From Candidatus Peribacter sp. UBA2144 (GTDB lineage: Bacteria > Patescibacteriota > Gracilibacteria > Peribacterales > Peribacteraceae): DNA of 5,583 nucleotides. Location: the NCBI GenBank assembly GCA_002328295.1, contig DCXE01000067.1, positions 1 through 5,583 of the forward strand. The letters run 5' to 3'. A program made the position numbers and the translations under genes. This document shows, in pieces, positions 4,848-5,583 of this stretch. The first letter of the stretch is position 1; every line of letters starts with the position of its first letter. The notes under the pieces were generated by a model. That model was not told the DNA's origin, did no database searches, and was given only the letters and a program-made list of their open reading frames with translations.

Positions 4848-5582
4848 CTACTTCGACATTTCCTTTATCCCTCCGTACAAATCCGGTGTGTGCGATTTCT
4901 TTTTACGAGGGACCGAAAGGCCTCTGCCACGGAAAATCGAATCTCTTCCGTAACGATGCCGGATTTTATCCAATGACTTTTGCACATTCTCTGATCGATT
5001 ATTGCTATTCGGCCCATCAAACAACGAATATTGCGTATTTCCCGGCTGCTTAAGGCCCATTAGAGCTATTCCAGCTTGCGTATAAGCCTTATTTGCCTCA
5101 TGGGCTCTCTTGAAGCACCAGCGAGCATATGGAAGTATCTGTTCTTCCGTATCCATTAATTGTGGAAGTTTGCGTGGATGACCCAAATGCCTATATTCAT
5201 CATTCCTCAGCCACACCATAACCTCTTTGCAGGCCAGATTATGAGTGCGCATCTTAAGAGTGCAGTAAGTTAGATGCTGAAGCATATAACCGAACAGTTG
5301 GTCTTCATCCTTAGTTGCACGAAAACTTCTGCATCTCGAAATAGATTTTGGAGGATCCGGTTCATCATCCACATCAAAAACAGGTTTCCCCAGAAGCTCA
5401 TCTTGCATCTCTAGTCCCGGTTTCCCAAACAGCTTCTTGATAATATCTTTTGGAGCATTTGCGATGTCCCATGCGGTGCGCCAGTTAAAAGATTCAGCGT
5501 GAAGTGAACGCTTAGAACCGATGCCTGGGATTGCGGGGGCGGGGCGATCTGACAAAAATTGATAATTGATAATTGATAATTG
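4848..5582 (-). CDS. Y-family DNA polymerase (UmuC/DinB type), C-terminal part, 5' end missing
   Basis: These are the thumb and little-finger regions of a Y-family translesion polymerase, which copies damaged DNA. Numbering from the TTG at 5555-5553: helix-hairpin-helix PAIPGIGSKR (7-16), then TAWDIANAP (27-35), LFGKPGLEMQDELLGKPV (42-59), PKSISRCRSF (69-78), the little-finger domain (about 80-170) with TLKMR (99-103) and AYTQAGIAL (157-165), a QYSLF (175-179) resembling a beta-clamp-binding motif, and SLDKIRHRYGRDSIFRG (194-210) near the C terminus. The order and the P-K-S-I-S-R-C-R-S-F pattern resemble UmuC-like members. The palm domain with the catalytic Asp/Glu residues is not in the window. 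The frame stays open upstream of the TTG to the edge, and FLSD just before RPAPAIPGIG matches the usual pre-thumb sequence, so the TTG is probably not a real start; it has no Shine-Dalgarno. Codons before FLSD consist of a 7-base tandem repeat, so this may be a truncated gene, a repeat-interrupted gene or simply the edge. Confidence 0.88.
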   Translation of the reverse strand, partial: QLSIINYQFLSDRPAPAIPGIGSKRSLHAESFNWRTAWDIANAPKDIIKKLFGKPGLEMQDELLGKPVFDVDDEPDPPKSISRCRSFRATKDEDQLFGYMLQHLTYCTLKMRTHNLACKEVMVWLRNDEYRHLGHPRKLPQLMDTEEQILPYARWCFKRAHEANKAYTQAGIALMGLKQPGNTQYSLFDGPNSNNRSENVQKSLDKIRHRYGRDSIFRGRGLSVPRKKKSHTPDLYGGIKEMSK

Positions 5583-5583
5583 A
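5557..5583. repeat. Heptamer tandem repeat at the right edge
   Basis: The unit GATAATT occurs three times in tandem (5561-5567, 5568-5574, 5575-5581), followed by GA and preceded by AATT (5557-5560), so copies may continue beyond the window. The unit is not a multiple of three, so each gain or loss shifts the reading frame across it. It joins the polymerase frame just ahead of the helix-hairpin-helix domain. Confidence 0.9.

Noticed and set aside
4805..5053. Plus-strand open frame starting MYLPAGRQA
   Set aside because: Its start is the translated CPR palindrome and the rest is antisense to the polymerase gene; an artefact of the repeat.
5561..5583. CRISPR array
   Set aside because: The 7-base units are directly contiguous with no spacers.

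Overview
The window reads as a short piece of a bacterial genome, most likely from the Candidate Phyla Radiation (Patescibacteria, Parcubacteria-like). Four things point there. The 4810-4829 palindrome translates to the 'LPAGRQA' peptide, and the 84-109 palindrome belongs to the 'FAKASADK'-type family; I remember both as scattered through CPR genomes. The valyl-tRNA synthetase has the TSRPETKFGD and KMSKSDPET sequence variants that I associate with Parcubacteria. The degenerate DHH protein resembles a family I associate with the same group. UGA acts as a stop (end of the Nudix gene, followed at once by a terminator), which argues against the UGA=Gly code of Gracilibacteria/Absconditabacteria. 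The taxonomic call is inference from memory, not from a search.

Layout. At the left edge (1-75), on the minus strand, a promoter-like pair and a strong Shine-Dalgarno announce a gene that starts at or just beyond base 1. From 84 to 160 three hairpins lie side by side, the last being the intrinsic terminator of the Nudix gene. A minus-strand pair follows: a DHH-family protein (807-1943) upstream of a Nudix hydrolase (169-705), separated by a hairpin-rich 101-base spacer. A 142-base divergent control region (1944-2085) separates them from valS (2086-4797, plus strand). valS ends in a 50-base convergent gap filled by a nested hairpin that contains the CPR palindrome. The right end holds, on the minus strand, the C-terminal part of a Y-family DNA polymerase (4848 to the edge). 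Its reading frame runs into a 7-base tandem repeat exactly where the catalytic palm domain should join.

How the genes fit together. valS is core translation machinery. The DHH and Nudix genes look co-transcribed and both belong to nucleotide-phosphoester families, but the DHH protein has lost nearly every metal-binding residue, so it looks like a binding, structural or regulatory pseudoenzyme. The Y-family fragment belongs to damage-tolerant DNA synthesis and is a separate unit. I see no complete defence island, CRISPR array, transposase or RNA gene. The best leads are the pseudoenzyme DHH protein, the polymerase-repeat junction, the repeat apparently inserted into a hairpin after valS, and the unusual translation starts (probably leaderless valS; a short overlapping upstream ORF before the DHH gene). 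No stretch over 300 bases lacks a gene.
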